Below, in pieces: positions 41,587 to 52,753 of a stretch of 64,000 bases of DNA (positions are counted from its first letter, which is position 1; the number at the start of each line of letters is the position of its first letter). The notes under the pieces were generated by a model. The model saw nothing but the letters and a program-made list of their open reading frames with translations. It had not been told where the DNA came from and did not search any database. The DNA is from an uncultured Prevotellaceae bacterium (lineage in GTDB: Bacteria > Bacteroidota > Bacteroidia > Bacteroidales > Bacteroidaceae): contig CACZBS010000007.1 of assembly GCA_902779455.1 (NCBI GenBank), positions 1 to 64,000 on the forward strand, written 5' to 3'. A program made the translations under genes and the position numbers.

Positions 41587-44460
41587 ATGTACAAGAAATC
41601 CTTACTGGCGACGTCGTTGCTCATGGCTTTTGCCATGTCAGTGACGGCCAATCCGATTACTCGCGGCGAGGCACGCAAGGCGATAGAGCAACTGGTGACG
41701 ATTGACGACAAGTCGGCCGACGATGTCGACCTTGCACCTTATTATATATTTACGCGCGGGCGAGGACGAGGCTATGTCATCGCCTCAGGCGACGACGCCA
41801 CGGCCCCTATCATCGGCTATACCGAGCAGGGCGACTTCGAAGCCGACCTGCGCGACGTCGAACCGCTGCGCCAGATGATTGGCGCATGGGCGGAGCGCAT
41901 AGCCAAGCTGGAGCCACAGAGGCCGTCAGCCCAGCGCCGCAGCCCGCGAGCAAGGGCTCTGGCCACGTATAAACAAGGCTGGACGGACGTGCCGGCCCTC
42001 GTGAAGACCCACTGGCACCAGTCGTCGCCCTACAACGACATGGCTCCCGTCCAGGACAACGGCGGACGCTGTGCGACGGGCTGCGTCGCAACGGCTGGCT
42101 CGCAGGTGGCCTACTACTTCCGCAAGGATAACCCCTCGGAACTGCAGTATAACACTCCGACCTATGGCTACGGCGTTCCCGTGACCGTGTCGCTGCCCAA
42201 AGGCACTCCCATTGAATGGGACAAGATGCGGCTCAGCGGTCTTGGAACGGCTGAGCAGAACAAGGCCGTCGCCACGCTGATGTATGCCCTCGGCACGTCG
42301 GCAGGCCTTACCTATGGTCCCTCGACCAGCGGCCATAACTATCGCGAAGGCCATTGGAACATGGCTGACGCGCTGAAGGGACAGTTCCGCCTGAGCTATA
42401 GCTATAAAGGCAAGTGGGAATGCTCGCAGCAGACGTGGGAGGAACTGATCTACGAAAACCTCCAGTCGCGCCGTCCGATGCTCTATTCGGGCGTGCATCC
42501 CGATAACGGCGGCCACTCCGTGGTGCTCGATGGCTATCAGGCTTCGACGGGTCTCTACCACTTCAACTTCGGCTGGGGCGGTCAGGGCGACGGCTGGTAC
42601 ACCGTCGACGATGCGACGGGCATGAACGGATTCAACTCCAGCCAGGACCTCGTCTACAACTTCACCCCGCTGGTGCAGAACATGACAGGCGAGCTCAAGA
42701 CCACGGCCATCTATCATAAGGCCCCCTCGACGATCAGCCTTTCTGTGACCAACAACGGCACGCTCGACTTCCAGGGCGTCTATCTCTACGCCGGCACGTC
42801 TGACAAAGTGACGGGTCAGCCCGTTGCCATTGACTCCAGGACGAATGTCCCTGTGGGCCAGACCGTTGACCTCGACTTCACAATGACTACGAATACCAAG
42901 AATCAGGTCTACGTCTTCCTGTGCGACAAGAACAAGCGGGTGCTCGACTCTTGCCTCATGGAGGTCGTCCCCACCGCAGCCGACCTGCATCTGAAGCAGC
43001 TCAGCATCGATGCCGGCACGCAGAAGACGACCGTCGACGGCATGGACTTCCTGACCGTCAACAACACCACGGCCACCGTCACCGCCCAGCTGACCAACGG
43101 TTCTGAGGGCACCTATTGCCAGCCTGCCTTCCAGTGCTACATTGAGAAGTATGAGCAGCAGGGCCAGAAATGGACACGTCTGACCAACATCATCGTCAAC
43201 AACATGACGTTCGACGTAGGGCAGACACGCGAGGCTCAGTTCGCATTCAAGAACCTTTCGCCTGGCACGCTCTATCGGGCCTACCTGAATCATCCCGCCG
43301 TAGCCTCCAAGCAGACGCAGATTGCCTTCGAGACGCCAGACAGCATTGCCTACTTCACCGTTCGTGAGGCTGACTTGGCAGTGGTCCCTGAGGGCCGCCA
43401 TGCTGTGGTCACGGGCCGCTGGAACGAGCCGCTCTTCCGCCAGTTGGCAGCCGATGTCAAGGTGTGTTCCTATGACATCACGGGGCTGACCGAGCTCAAT
43501 GTCGAGCCGCAAGCGTCGAATCCGAATGCCTTGTTCTATGCTTCTGCTGAACAGAAGGATTTGACTGGCTATGCCAATGTGGTCGTTGGCGACGTGTGTG
43601 CTCAGCTCCAGCTTCAGACGGGAGCCGACTTCCTGCCTTCGAAGCCCTTCACGGCCAGCCACGCTTCGCTGAAGCTGACCGCTGCCGAAGCAGGGAAATG
43701 GCTCGGAGCCGTCGTCCCCTTTGCCGCTGATGTGCCTTACGGAATGCAGGTGAAGACCCCGATGGAGTGGGGGAGCAATATCGTCAGCTACGGCCATGCG
43801 CTGACGTTCGACGCCATGACGCCCATCATCTATCTGACGGGGCATGACGCACTTCGTGAGATCACCGCCGAGAACGTAGCCCTCGGCACGGAGTCGGACG
43901 CATCCTACTTCGATGATCAGCTCGTTGCGACGACGGTCGCCACGCCCATCGAGCCCACATGGCTGACACTTGGTGAATTCATTGGCTCCGTCTATTACCT
44001 GCCTTCTGCTGACCGCACTGAGGTCGAAGCATTTGAATCGTATGTAGTCAGTACGACAGGCACGCGCATGCGCACCACGACCGAGTCAGTCCGGGATGCC
44101 TATTTCGTTGATCTCTCAGTGGCTATCAATACGGTCTATCAGTCGTTTGAGGAGCGTTCGCTCAGCCTGCTGGCTGATGCTTCCGCGGAATTGGCTGACG
44201 CCTTGGCTAAGGCACAGGATGCGCTGACCTATCGTCAGCCGGCTGACGACGATGCCATCGTGTCCATGACACGGAACCTCAAGCAGGCGCTCGCTGACTT
44301 CCTGGAACATTACACCCAGGGCATCACGCCCTTGTCAGCACCAGCAAGCGACGGCCGCATCAGCTACTACGGACTTTCTGGTCAGCGCCTGAACGGTCCC
44401 CAGCGTGGGCTCATCATCGTCCGTCAAGGCTCCAGGACAAGAAAAATCATGATTAAATAG
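41587..44460 (+). CDS. Large C10-family (streptopain-like) cysteine peptidase
   Basis: 957 residues. Signal peptide (to about SVTANP), a propeptide with [19 protein letters not shown] (the Spi-like inhibitor pattern), then the protease: [15 protein letters not shown] with the catalytic Cys (~165) and [11 protein letters not shown] with the catalytic His (~310), closing with [13 protein letters not shown]. About 500 further residues form beta-rich modules. The last ~30 ([19 protein letters not shown]...KIMIK) resemble the C-terminal element on many secreted Prevotella proteins, possibly a sorting or surface-anchoring signal. SpeB-like proteases degrade host proteins. Confidence 0.87.
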   Translation: MYKKSLLATSLLMAFAMSVTANPITRGEARKAIEQLVTIDDKSADDVDLAPYYIFTRGRGRGYVIASGDDATAPIIGYTEQGDFEADLRDVEPLRQMIGAWAERIAKLEPQRPSAQRRSPRARALATYKQGWTDVPALVKTHWHQSSPYNDMAPVQDNGGRCATGCVATAGSQVAYYFRKDNPSELQYNTPTYGYGVPVTVSLPKGTPIEWDKMRLSGLGTAEQNKAVATLMYALGTSAGLTYGPSTSGHNYREGHWNMADALKGQFRLSYSYKGKWECSQQTWEELIYENLQSRRPMLYSGVHPDNGGHSVVLDGYQASTGLYHFNFGWGGQGDGWYTVDDATGMNGFNSSQDLVYNFTPLVQNMTGELKTTAIYHKAPSTISLSVTNNGTLDFQGVYLYAGTSDKVTGQPVAIDSRTNVPVGQTVDLDFTMTTNTKNQVYVFLCDKNKRVLDSCLMEVVPTAADLHLKQLSIDAGTQKTTVDGMDFLTVNNTTATVTAQLTNGSEGTYCQPAFQCYIEKYEQQGQKWTRLTNIIVNNMTFDVGQTREAQFAFKNLSPGTLYRAYLNHPAVASKQTQIAFETPDSIAYFTVREADLAVVPEGRHAVVTGRWNEPLFRQLAADVKVCSYDITGLTELNVEPQASNPNALFYASAEQKDLTGYANVVVGDVCAQLQLQTGADFLPSKPFTASHASLKLTAAEAGKWLGAVVPFAADVPYGMQVKTPMEWGSNIVSYGHALTFDAMTPIIYLTGHDALREITAENVALGTESDASYFDDQLVATTVATPIEPTWLTLGEFIGSVYYLPSADRTEVEAFESYVVSTTGTRMRTTTESVRDAYFVDLSVAINTVYQSFEERSLSLLADASAELADALAKAQDALTYRQPADDDAIVSMTRNLKQALADFLEHYTQGITPLSAPASDGRISYYGLSGQRLNGPQRGLIIVRQGSRTRKIMIK

Positions 44461-44491
44461 CCGATTATTTTGTAGTTTCGGCAAAATTATA

Positions 44492-44499
44492 TACTTTTG
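44492..44499 (+). promoter_or_regulatory. aspS: Promoter -7 box of aspS
   Basis: TACTTTTG, 32 bases before the ATG. Confidence 0.55.
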
Positions 44500-44531
44500 C
44501 ACTCCGAAAAAGAAAACATAAATATAACGCA

Positions 44532-46292
<1,761 letters not shown>

Positions 46293-46347
46293 TTGCGTTT
46301 CGTGCAAAAAGTGCTCGGAATCAGTTACTTATTTCGTCAAAAAACCT

Positions 46348-46355
46348 TACTTTTG
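46348..46355 (+). promoter_or_regulatory. Promoter -7 box of the winged-helix gene
   Basis: TACTTTTG, about 50 bases before the ATG. Confidence 0.55.
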
Positions 46356-46406
46356 CTGCCGAATTGATACGGACCACTTTAAAATGTGTTTTAATTTATA
46401 AGTATT

Positions 46407-46718
46407 ATGGCAGAAAAGAAAGCAACAACGAAGAAGGCTACTGAGACAAAGGCTCCCGTAGCAAAGAAGGAAGCAACGGCCAAGAAGACTGCAACCGTGA
46501 AGGCTGCTAAGGCCACAGTAGCTATCAATGCTGAGAACATTGGTTTCAAGGCAGGCGATGTTTATCAGGCTCTGGCAGCAGCTGAGAAGGCTCTCAATGT
46601 GAAGGAGATTGCCAAGGCTGCAAAGATTTCGGAAGAAGAGACTCTGCTGGGTCTTGGCTGGCTCTTTAAGGAGGGCAAGCTGGTGAGCACCGACGACGAG
46701 AAGGTCGTGCTCGCATAA
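46407..46718 (+). CDS. Winged-helix (DUF2582-type) protein with histone-H1-like tail
   Basis: 103 residues. Residues 1-40 are almost only Lys, Ala, Thr and Glu (KKATTKKATETKAPVAKKEA), like a histone H1 tail. Residues ~42-103 form a small winged helix (FKAGDVYQALAAAEKALNVKEI, LGLGWLFKEGKLV) of the DUF2582 type. Probably an abundant nucleoid-associated protein; the codons are biased to few choices (AAG, GCT, ACA). It has its own promoter and terminator. Confidence 0.78.
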   Translation: MAEKKATTKKATETKAPVAKKEATAKKTATVKAAKATVAINAENIGFKAGDVYQALAAAEKALNVKEIAKAAKISEEETLLGLGWLFKEGKLVSTDDEKVVLA

Positions 46719-46746
46719 AACCAGGAAGCAGACAAAGCGATAGAGG

Positions 46747-46786
46747 AAAGGCTGGTAACAAGATTGATTACCAGCCTTTTCTTTTT
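46747..46786 (+). terminator. Terminator of the winged-helix gene
   Basis: AAAGGCTGGTAA pairs with TTACCAGCCTTTT around a 9-base loop, followed by CTTTTT. The next start codon is only 17 bases further on. Confidence 0.85.
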
Positions 46787-46802
46787 AATAACTCACATCG
46801 GA

Positions 46803-47144
46803 ATGTACGAACAACAGATATTAAAGATTCTATCAGAGGTCGGTGAGCGAGGAATAAGTGTAGGCGTGCTGTCGAAGCATATCTACAACATGAACACTTC
46901 ACTTTTCTGCACGCTTGATCCTCAGGAGGTGCGGCTTCAGGTCCAGCAGTATCTGTTGCGTAATTCCAAGTCGCCCCAATCCCTCATCGAGGCTACAGGC
47001 AAGCGCGGCTATTATCGGCTGAACACGAGCAATTCGCCCGATGCCCGCCAACTCATGTTGGATTTTCGCGACGAAGAAAAGCAAGAACCTGAGCAGCCCG
47101 TAATCCAGATTGTTGACCTTTCCCTCAATTTGTTTGACGAATGA
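46803..47144 (+). CDS. Small protein, possibly winged-helix-like, unknown function
   Basis: 113 residues from ATG 46803. The longer frame includes the terminator and is unlikely. The N-terminal half (YEQQILKILSEVGERGISVGVLSKHIYNM) resembles a winged-helix or HTH opening; the middle EATGKRGYYRLN looks like a wing. The C-terminal half is acidic. No promoter of the usual type was found in front of it, so it may depend on read-through. It lies 72 bases ahead of xylB; a regulatory link is a guess. Confidence 0.6.
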   Translation: MYEQQILKILSEVGERGISVGVLSKHIYNMNTSLFCTLDPQEVRLQVQQYLLRNSKSPQSLIEATGKRGYYRLNTSNSPDARQLMLDFRDEEKQEPEQPVIQIVDLSLNLFDE

Positions 47145-47216
47145 AAAAATATTTCAGGGAAAAATCCGTTATAATCGTATATATAAATAACAAGAACCTT
47201 ATTATATATAGCGATT

Positions 47217-48710
47217 ATGGCAACAAGATACTTACTTGGATTCGACGTAGGCAGTTCGTCAGTTAAGGCGTCGCTGGTCAATGCCGACAGCGGCAAGTGT
47301 GAGGCTTCGGCTTTCTTCCCTGAGAAGGAGGCCCCCATCATGGCCGTCAAGGCAGGGTGGGCCGAGCAGGACCCAGACTCCTGGTGGCAGTATGCCAAGT
47401 TGTCGCTGGCCAAGATCATGGCGTCGACAGGTGCTAAGGCTGACGAGATCGCAGCCATCGGCATCTCCTATCAGATGCATGGCTTGGTCTGTGTCGACAA
47501 GGACCAGAAGGTGCTGCGCCCCTCTATCATTTGGTGCGACTCGCGTGCTGTGCCTTATGGCGAGCGTGCTTTCCGCGATTTAGGCAGCGACAAGTGTCTC
47601 TCACATCTGCTCAACTCGCCAGGCAACTTCACCGCCGCCAAGTTGGCATGGGTAAAGGAGAATGAGCCGGACGTCTTTGCTAAGATCAGCAAGGTGATGC
47701 TTCCCGGCGACTATCTGGCTATGCGTCTCTCCGGCACGGTCAACACGACCGTCAGCGGACTCAGCGAGGGCATGTTCTGGGACTTCAAAGAGAACCGCGT
47801 GGCTCAGTTCCTCCTCAATTACTATGGCATACCGGAATCGCTCATTGCCGACATCGTTCCGACGTTTGGCGATCAGTGCGTCCTCTCCGAAGCAGCGGCA
47901 AAGGAGCTGGGGCTGAAAGCCGGCACGCCAATCACCTATCGAGGAGGCGACCAGCCCAACAACGCCCTGTCGCTCAATGTCCTTAACCCCGGCGAGATAG
48001 CAGCCACGGCCGGTACGAGTGGCGTTGTCTATGGCGTGCTGGGCGACGTCAATTATGATCCCAAGTCGCGTGTCAACACCTTCGCCCATGTCAACCATTC
48101 GGCCGCCCAGACTCGCTTGGGCGTGCTTCTCTGCATCAACGGAACAGGCATCCTCAATGCCTGGACCCACCGCAACATCACTCCGTCAATAGGCTATGCT
48201 GAGATGAACGATCTGGCCGCCCAAGTTCCCATTGGAAGCGACGGAGTCTGCATCATACCCTTCGGCAATGGTGCCGAGCGGGTGCTGGAGAACCGCGAGG
48301 TGGGCTGCTCCATCCATGGGATTAACTTCAATAAGCATTCTCAGGCCCACCTCGTGCGTGCAGCACAGGAAGGCATCGTCTTCTCCTTCTGCTATGGCAT
48401 GGAGATCATGCAACAGATGGGCATGGACATCCGCATGATTCATGCCGGACGGGCCAACATGTTCCTCTCGCCTTTGTTCCGCGACACACTGGCTGGCGTC
48501 AGCGGGGCCACCATCGAGCTCTACGATACGGACGGCAGCGTGGGCGCAGCCAAGGGCGCCGGCATTGGTGCAGGCATCTATAAGGACAACAACGAGGCTT
48601 TCGCCACACTCGAGAAGCTGCAGGTCATCGAGCCCGACGAGCATCATCGGGCCGACTATCAGGCAGCTTATGCCGCCTGGAAAGAACAATTATCTTCAAC
48701 TATTTCATAA
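47217..48710 (+). CDS. xylB: Xylulokinase
   Basis: 497 residues of the FGGY kinase family: GFDVGSSSVKASLV (phosphate-binding), YQMHGLVCVD, AAAGTSGV-type second phosphate loop (AATAGTSGVVYG) and DTDGSVGAAKGAGIGAG. It phosphorylates D-xylulose to xylulose-5-phosphate. The isomerase gene follows 18 bases later. No standard -7 box was found upstream; the leader is very A/T-rich (47145-47216). Confidence 0.92.
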   Translation: MATRYLLGFDVGSSSVKASLVNADSGKCEASAFFPEKEAPIMAVKAGWAEQDPDSWWQYAKLSLAKIMASTGAKADEIAAIGISYQMHGLVCVDKDQKVLRPSIIWCDSRAVPYGERAFRDLGSDKCLSHLLNSPGNFTAAKLAWVKENEPDVFAKISKVMLPGDYLAMRLSGTVNTTVSGLSEGMFWDFKENRVAQFLLNYYGIPESLIADIVPTFGDQCVLSEAAAKELGLKAGTPITYRGGDQPNNALSLNVLNPGEIAATAGTSGVVYGVLGDVNYDPKSRVNTFAHVNHSAAQTRLGVLLCINGTGILNAWTHRNITPSIGYAEMNDLAAQVPIGSDGVCIIPFGNGAERVLENREVGCSIHGINFNKHSQAHLVRAAQEGIVFSFCYGMEIMQQMGMDIRMIHAGRANMFLSPLFRDTLAGVSGATIELYDTDGSVGAAKGAGIGAGIYKDNNEAFATLEKLQVIEPDEHHRADYQAAYAAWKEQLSSTIS

Positions 48711-48728
48711 CAACTAAACACTAACAAA

Positions 48729-50048
48729 ATGGCAAAAGAGTATTTCGCCTTTACTGGCAAGATTCCCTTCGAGGGAACAGAGAGCAAGAACGTGATGGCT
48801 TTCCACTACTATGAGCCTGAGCGCGTCGTCATGGGTAAGAAGATGAAGGACTGGCTGAAGTTCGCCATGGCCTGGTGGCATACGCTGGGTGGTGCCAGCG
48901 CCGACCAGTTTGGCGGTCAGACCCGTTCGTATGAGTGGGACAAGGCAGCCGACCCCGTGCAGCGTGCCAAGGACAAGATGGACGCCGGCTTCGAGATCAT
49001 GGACAAGCTGGGCATCGAGTACTTCTGCTTCCACGATGTCGACCTCGTCGATGAGGGTGACACCGTTGAGGAATACGAGCGTCGCATGAAAGAGATCACG
49101 GACTATGCTCTCCTGAAGATGCAGCAGTTCCCCAACATCAAGCTGCTCTGGGGTACGGCCAACGTTTTCGGCCACAAGCGCTATGCCAACGGCGCCTCGA
49201 CGAATCCCGACTTCGACGTCGTCGCACGTGCTATCGTCCAGATCAAGAACGCCATCGACGCCACCATCAAGCTTGGCGGCACCAACTATGTCTTCTGGGG
49301 CGGCCGTGAGGGCTATATGAGCCTGCTCAACACCGACCAGAAGCGCGAGAAGGAGCACATGGCCACGATGCTCGGCATGGCTCGCGACTATGCCCGTTCG
49401 AAGGGCTTCAAGGGCACCTTCCTCATCGAGCCGAAGCCGATGGAGCCCTCGAAGCATCAGTATGACGTCGACACAGAGACCGTCATTGGCTTCCTTCGTG
49501 CCCACGGACTGGACAAGGACTTCAAGGTGAACATCGAGGTGAACCACGCCACCCTGGCCGGCCACACCTTCGAGCACGAGCTGGCCTGCGCCGTCGACGC
49601 CGGCATGCTGGGCAGCATCGATGCCAACCGTGGCGACGCCCAGAACGGATGGGACACCGACCAGTTCCCCATTGATAACTACGAGCTGACTCAGGCCATG
49701 ATGGAGATCATCCGCAATGGTGGCTTCAAGGATGGCGGCACCAACTTCGACGCCAAGATCCGCCGTAACTCGACCGACCTGGAGGACCTCTTTATTGCTC
49801 ACATCAGCGGTATGGATGCCATGGCTCGTGCCCTGATGAATGCTGCTGCAATCCTGGAGGAGAGCGAGCTGCCCAAGATGAAGAAGGAGCGCTATGCCTC
49901 GTTCGACGGCGGGCTGGGCAAGGACTTCGAGGACGGCAAGCTCACGCTTGAGCAGGTCTACGAGTACGGCAAGAAGGTTGGCGAGCCGAAGCAGACCAGC
50001 GGCAAGCAGGAGAAGTACGAGACCATCGTTGCCCTCTATGCCAAGTAA
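48729..50048 (+). CDS. xylA: Xylose isomerase
   Basis: 439 residues, the long type II form. Motifs: FHDVDLVDEGDT (catalytic His), VFWGGREGYMSLLNTD (metal region), EPKPMEPSKHQYD and EVNHATLAGHTFEHEL. It converts D-xylose to D-xylulose, the substrate of the kinase upstream. No xylose transporter or araR-type regulator is in the window. Confidence 0.96.
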   Translation: MAKEYFAFTGKIPFEGTESKNVMAFHYYEPERVVMGKKMKDWLKFAMAWWHTLGGASADQFGGQTRSYEWDKAADPVQRAKDKMDAGFEIMDKLGIEYFCFHDVDLVDEGDTVEEYERRMKEITDYALLKMQQFPNIKLLWGTANVFGHKRYANGASTNPDFDVVARAIVQIKNAIDATIKLGGTNYVFWGGREGYMSLLNTDQKREKEHMATMLGMARDYARSKGFKGTFLIEPKPMEPSKHQYDVDTETVIGFLRAHGLDKDFKVNIEVNHATLAGHTFEHELACAVDAGMLGSIDANRGDAQNGWDTDQFPIDNYELTQAMMEIIRNGGFKDGGTNFDAKIRRNSTDLEDLFIAHISGMDAMARALMNAAAILEESELPKMKKERYASFDGGLGKDFEDGKLTLEQVYEYGKKVGEPKQTSGKQEKYETIVALYAK

Positions 50049-50072
50049 AAACGGACGGCAGTAGATAATAAA

Positions 50073-50120
50073 AGCAAAGACCACGGCTTTCTCGCATGGA
50101 TGAAAGTCGTGGTCTTTGTT
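50073..50120 (+). terminator. Terminator of the xylose operon
   Basis: AGCAAAGACCACG(G)CTTTC pairs with GAAAG(T)CGTGGTCTTTGTT. It also faces the convergent microprotein gene and may act in both directions. Confidence 0.8.
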
Positions 50121-50137
50121 ATGATAATGAGAAAGCC

Positions 50138-50266
50138 TTAAAGAGCTTCGTCGTCAGGCCGCTCCAGCCGTCGGCCTTGCGGTGGCAGATGACGCTTCTT
50201 GCGGAGGTAAGCCTCCTTTCGGGCTTCATAGTCCAGCTGATGTGATTCGAGGTATCCGTCGGCCAT
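50138..50266 (-). CDS. 42-residue microprotein downstream of DUF4270
   Basis: An open frame from ATG 50266 to TAA 50138: MADGYLESHQLDYEARK, then a basic middle with AYLRKKRHLPP, and an acidic PDDEAL end. AAGGAAAAGGAAC precedes the ATG, and the start is 20 bases after the stop of the DUF4270 gene. The YLExHxxxYEARK pattern recalls very small conserved proteins of Bacteroidales, from memory. Function unknown. Confidence 0.6.
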   Translation of the reverse strand: MADGYLESHQLDYEARKEAYLRKKRHLPPQGRRLERPDDEAL

Positions 50267-50286
50267 GTTCCTTTTCCTTAGCGTTT

Positions 50287-51744
50287 TTATTTGAATCTGG
50301 CATAGACGACGCTCAGGCGGACAGGCTCATTCGCATTGTCAGGTCCTCCGACGAGCCGGACGCTGTTGAGCGACATGTCGTGCTGAACGTTGGTGATGCT
50401 CGAACTGGTGTTGCTCGTCGTGTAGGTGATGGGCACCAGCACCATCTTGTTCCAGTCGGGATGATGGCTCACCCAGTCGGCATCGTCGCGAAGCCCTGCC
50501 TGCTTCATCTCCCATAGCTGTGTGACGAGGTTGGAGATGTTGGGGAAGGCATAGTAGTTCATGCTCGAAGTCAACGATGTGTAGAACGACGTCTTGTTGT
50601 TGGGCACCCTGCCGTTCTCGAAGAAGCTGTAGAGGCTGTCTTTCTGGACGAGGAGTAGGGCAGAGGGCGTGCCGAGCAGCCGATGGTCGGACGACTCGTT
50701 GTTGATGCGCTGCAGGGTCAGCTTGGCGCCGACGAGCGAGTCGTTGGCATGGGCGCTGCTCTTCACCTGGTCGACGGGGATGGTCAGCTCAGTGAAGAGG
50801 CCTGCGGGCGTCTTCAGGTAGGTGTAGGCAGTCTCAGCTGCCATGGCCTGGATGGCTGCCTGGTCGTTGCTGATGTGGGTGGTCTGCAGCACCTCTTTCG
50901 TTCCGGCTAATGTCAGCTGGGCGTTGACGATGGCCGAGTCCGTCGCGATGCGGTAGTAGACGCGCAGGCCGATGTCCGTCACCTTGGCGTGGAATCCGAA
51001 TCCGTCAGTGATCTCGAAGAAGAAGCCTGGGCAGACGTTGTGGATGAAGGCATAGGAGCTGCGGTAGTCATCGTGATGGTCGTAGTAGCGGCGCATCAGG
51101 TAGGAGCCGTAGTTGTTATATACGATGCCGTCCTTGTCCGTATAAGGCTTGTTGAGCGTGATGCGTATGTTGTTGATATAGGTTGACGTGGCGCGCAGGC
51201 TGTCGCTGTCGAGCAGGTTCTTGTAGGAGAACATCTTGCTCTGGCGCAGTCCGTCAGTGCGCAGCATGCCGTTCTTTCGCGGGTCGAGGTTGGAGTAGTA
51301 TCGCTGTCCTTCCTCCATAGGCTGCGCCAGCTCGTTAACGCGCATCTTCATGGCCTGCAGACTGTCGTTGGACATGAAGGGTGACGACACGTAGATGATG
51401 ATGTCGCAGGAGTCGGCAGCTGCGCGTCCGTCGTAGCGTCCGACAATCTTCTGCTCAGGCGAGATGTAGACATTGTCGAGCAGGTGGAACTGGGTGGTGA
51501 ACTCGCTCGTCACGTCGGCCCCCGTCTCGGGGTCCTTCACCCGTCCGAAGTAGCAGTTGGTCGAGAGGGCCAGCACCGAGTCGGCCACGACGGTGCGCGT
51601 GGCGACGTCGAAGTTGTCAGACGAGAGGGCGAGCTGGTCGCTGTCGTCAGTCAGCGAGTTGCCGATGTTGAGCGACTCGTTGTCGCATGCAAAAATGGCC
51701 ATTGCCGTCAGTGCGGCCCCAGCCATATATGTCAGTTTGTTCAT
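50287..51744 (-). CDS. DUF4270 family lipoprotein
   Basis: 485 residues. Lipobox AMAIFAC at about residue 20, then the conserved DNESLNIGNSLT start. Beta-rich throughout. DUF4270 proteins are encoded next to a GlgA-like gene in many Bacteroidetes, as here (21 bases). Function unknown; surface or periplasmic role inferred from the signal. Confidence 0.85.
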   Translation of the reverse strand: MNKLTYMAGAALTAMAIFACDNESLNIGNSLTDDSDQLALSSDNFDVATRTVVADSVLALSTNCYFGRVKDPETGADVTSEFTTQFHLLDNVYISPEQKIVGRYDGRAAADSCDIIIYVSSPFMSNDSLQAMKMRVNELAQPMEEGQRYYSNLDPRKNGMLRTDGLRQSKMFSYKNLLDSDSLRATSTYINNIRITLNKPYTDKDGIVYNNYGSYLMRRYYDHHDDYRSSYAFIHNVCPGFFFEITDGFGFHAKVTDIGLRVYYRIATDSAIVNAQLTLAGTKEVLQTTHISNDQAAIQAMAAETAYTYLKTPAGLFTELTIPVDQVKSSAHANDSLVGAKLTLQRINNESSDHRLLGTPSALLLVQKDSLYSFFENGRVPNNKTSFYTSLTSSMNYYAFPNISNLVTQLWEMKQAGLRDDADWVSHHPDWNKMVLVPITYTTSNTSSSITNVQHDMSLNSVRLVGGPDNANEPVRLSVVYARFK

Positions 51745-51765
51745 TTCCGATTGATCTGATAGTTG

Positions 51766-52578
51766 TTATTCTTCGTCAGGATAAATCTGGCCGTAGAAAG
51801 CTTCGTAGGCGTCGCCGAAGTCCTCCTGGTAGTCAAGGAAGGGCAGCCCCTTGTCCTTGCTGTACTTCACGAGCTTCTTGTTGGCCTCCTTGGCAGCCAC
51901 GACGATGCCGTCGCTGTAGTCGATGGCCAGCTTGCCCAGCTCCTCGAAGTCGAAGGTCTCGTTGTAGCCTGCCAGCAGCTCTGCCTTGGCATCGCGGAAC
52001 TCGAGGCATCGCTTGAAGTTCTCGCCCAGGTCCTTCTTGAGGCTCTTGGTGAAGAGCGACGTGACGACCTTGGTGTTGGCGAAGGAGGGCTCGTCGTGGT
52101 AGGCAGTCTTGACGTAGAGAGGCACGACGGCGCTCATCCATCCCTGGCAGTGGATGATGTCGGGCACCCAGCGCAGCTTCTTCACCGTCTCAAGCACGCC
52201 GCGTGCGAAGAAGATGGCGCGTTCGCCGTTGTCAGGATAGAGCTCACCGTTCTCGTCGGTGGTCATCTGCCGCTTTGAGAAGTAGTCGTCGTTGTCGATG
52301 AAGTAGACCTGCACGCGTGTGGACTGGATGCTGGCCACCTTGATGATCAGCGGGTGGTCAGTGTCGTTGATGATGAGGTTCATGCCTGACAGGCGGATGA
52401 CCTCATGCAGCTGTCCACGCCGCTCGTTGATCGTGCCCCACTTGGGCATGAACGTGCGTATCTCGTGATTACGGTCCTGCATGACGCGAGGCAACTCACG
52501 CCCCATGACGGCAAGTGGGCTGTCTGGGACGTACGGAGCTATTTCCTGATTGATGAACAATATCTTCTTTTTTGCCAT
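51766..52578 (-). CDS. Half-length glycogen/starch-synthase-like protein (GT5 N-domain only)
   Basis: 270 residues. The N-terminal KKILFINQEIAPYVPDSPLAVMGRELPRV and VPDIIHCQGWMSAVVPLY match the acceptor-side domain of GlgA. The C-terminal nucleotide-sugar-binding domain with the Glu-X7-Glu pair is absent, so synthase activity is doubtful. Also the usual KTGGL motif is replaced (VPDSPLAVM). A complete GT3 synthase is encoded at 14020. First gene of the operon with DUF4270 and the microprotein. Promoter TACCTTTG at 52602-52609 (minus). Confidence 0.8.
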   Translation of the reverse strand: MAKKKILFINQEIAPYVPDSPLAVMGRELPRVMQDRNHEIRTFMPKWGTINERRGQLHEVIRLSGMNLIINDTDHPLIIKVASIQSTRVQVYFIDNDDYFSKRQMTTDENGELYPDNGERAIFFARGVLETVKKLRWVPDIIHCQGWMSAVVPLYVKTAYHDEPSFANTKVVTSLFTKSLKKDLGENFKRCLEFRDAKAELLAGYNETFDFEELGKLAIDYSDGIVVAAKEANKKLVKYSKDKGLPFLDYQEDFGDAYEAFYGQIYPDEE

Positions 52579-52753
52579 CTCTATCTTTGTTAAATCCTTT
52601 GCAAAGGTACAAAAATTATCGCATACTTGAGTAGAAAATGTGCAATTTTAGGAAAAAGTGACATTTTATAGGCTTTATTTTAGCGTTTTTTTTCCATATT
52701 TGAGAAATTTGTTGTTATTTTGCACCCCGAAATCAACAACTCATCGAAAAGGA

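Noticed and set aside
41926..43845. Long minus-strand open frame opposite the C10 peptidase
   Set aside because: Antisense to a recognised protein with intact catalytic motifs; its composition (Val, His, Arg, Leu rich) is typical of reverse-strand shadows in GC-rich genes.
48714..50084. Long minus-strand open frame opposite xylA
   Set aside because: xylA is unmistakable; the antisense frame is low-complexity Leu/Val/Ala/Asp.
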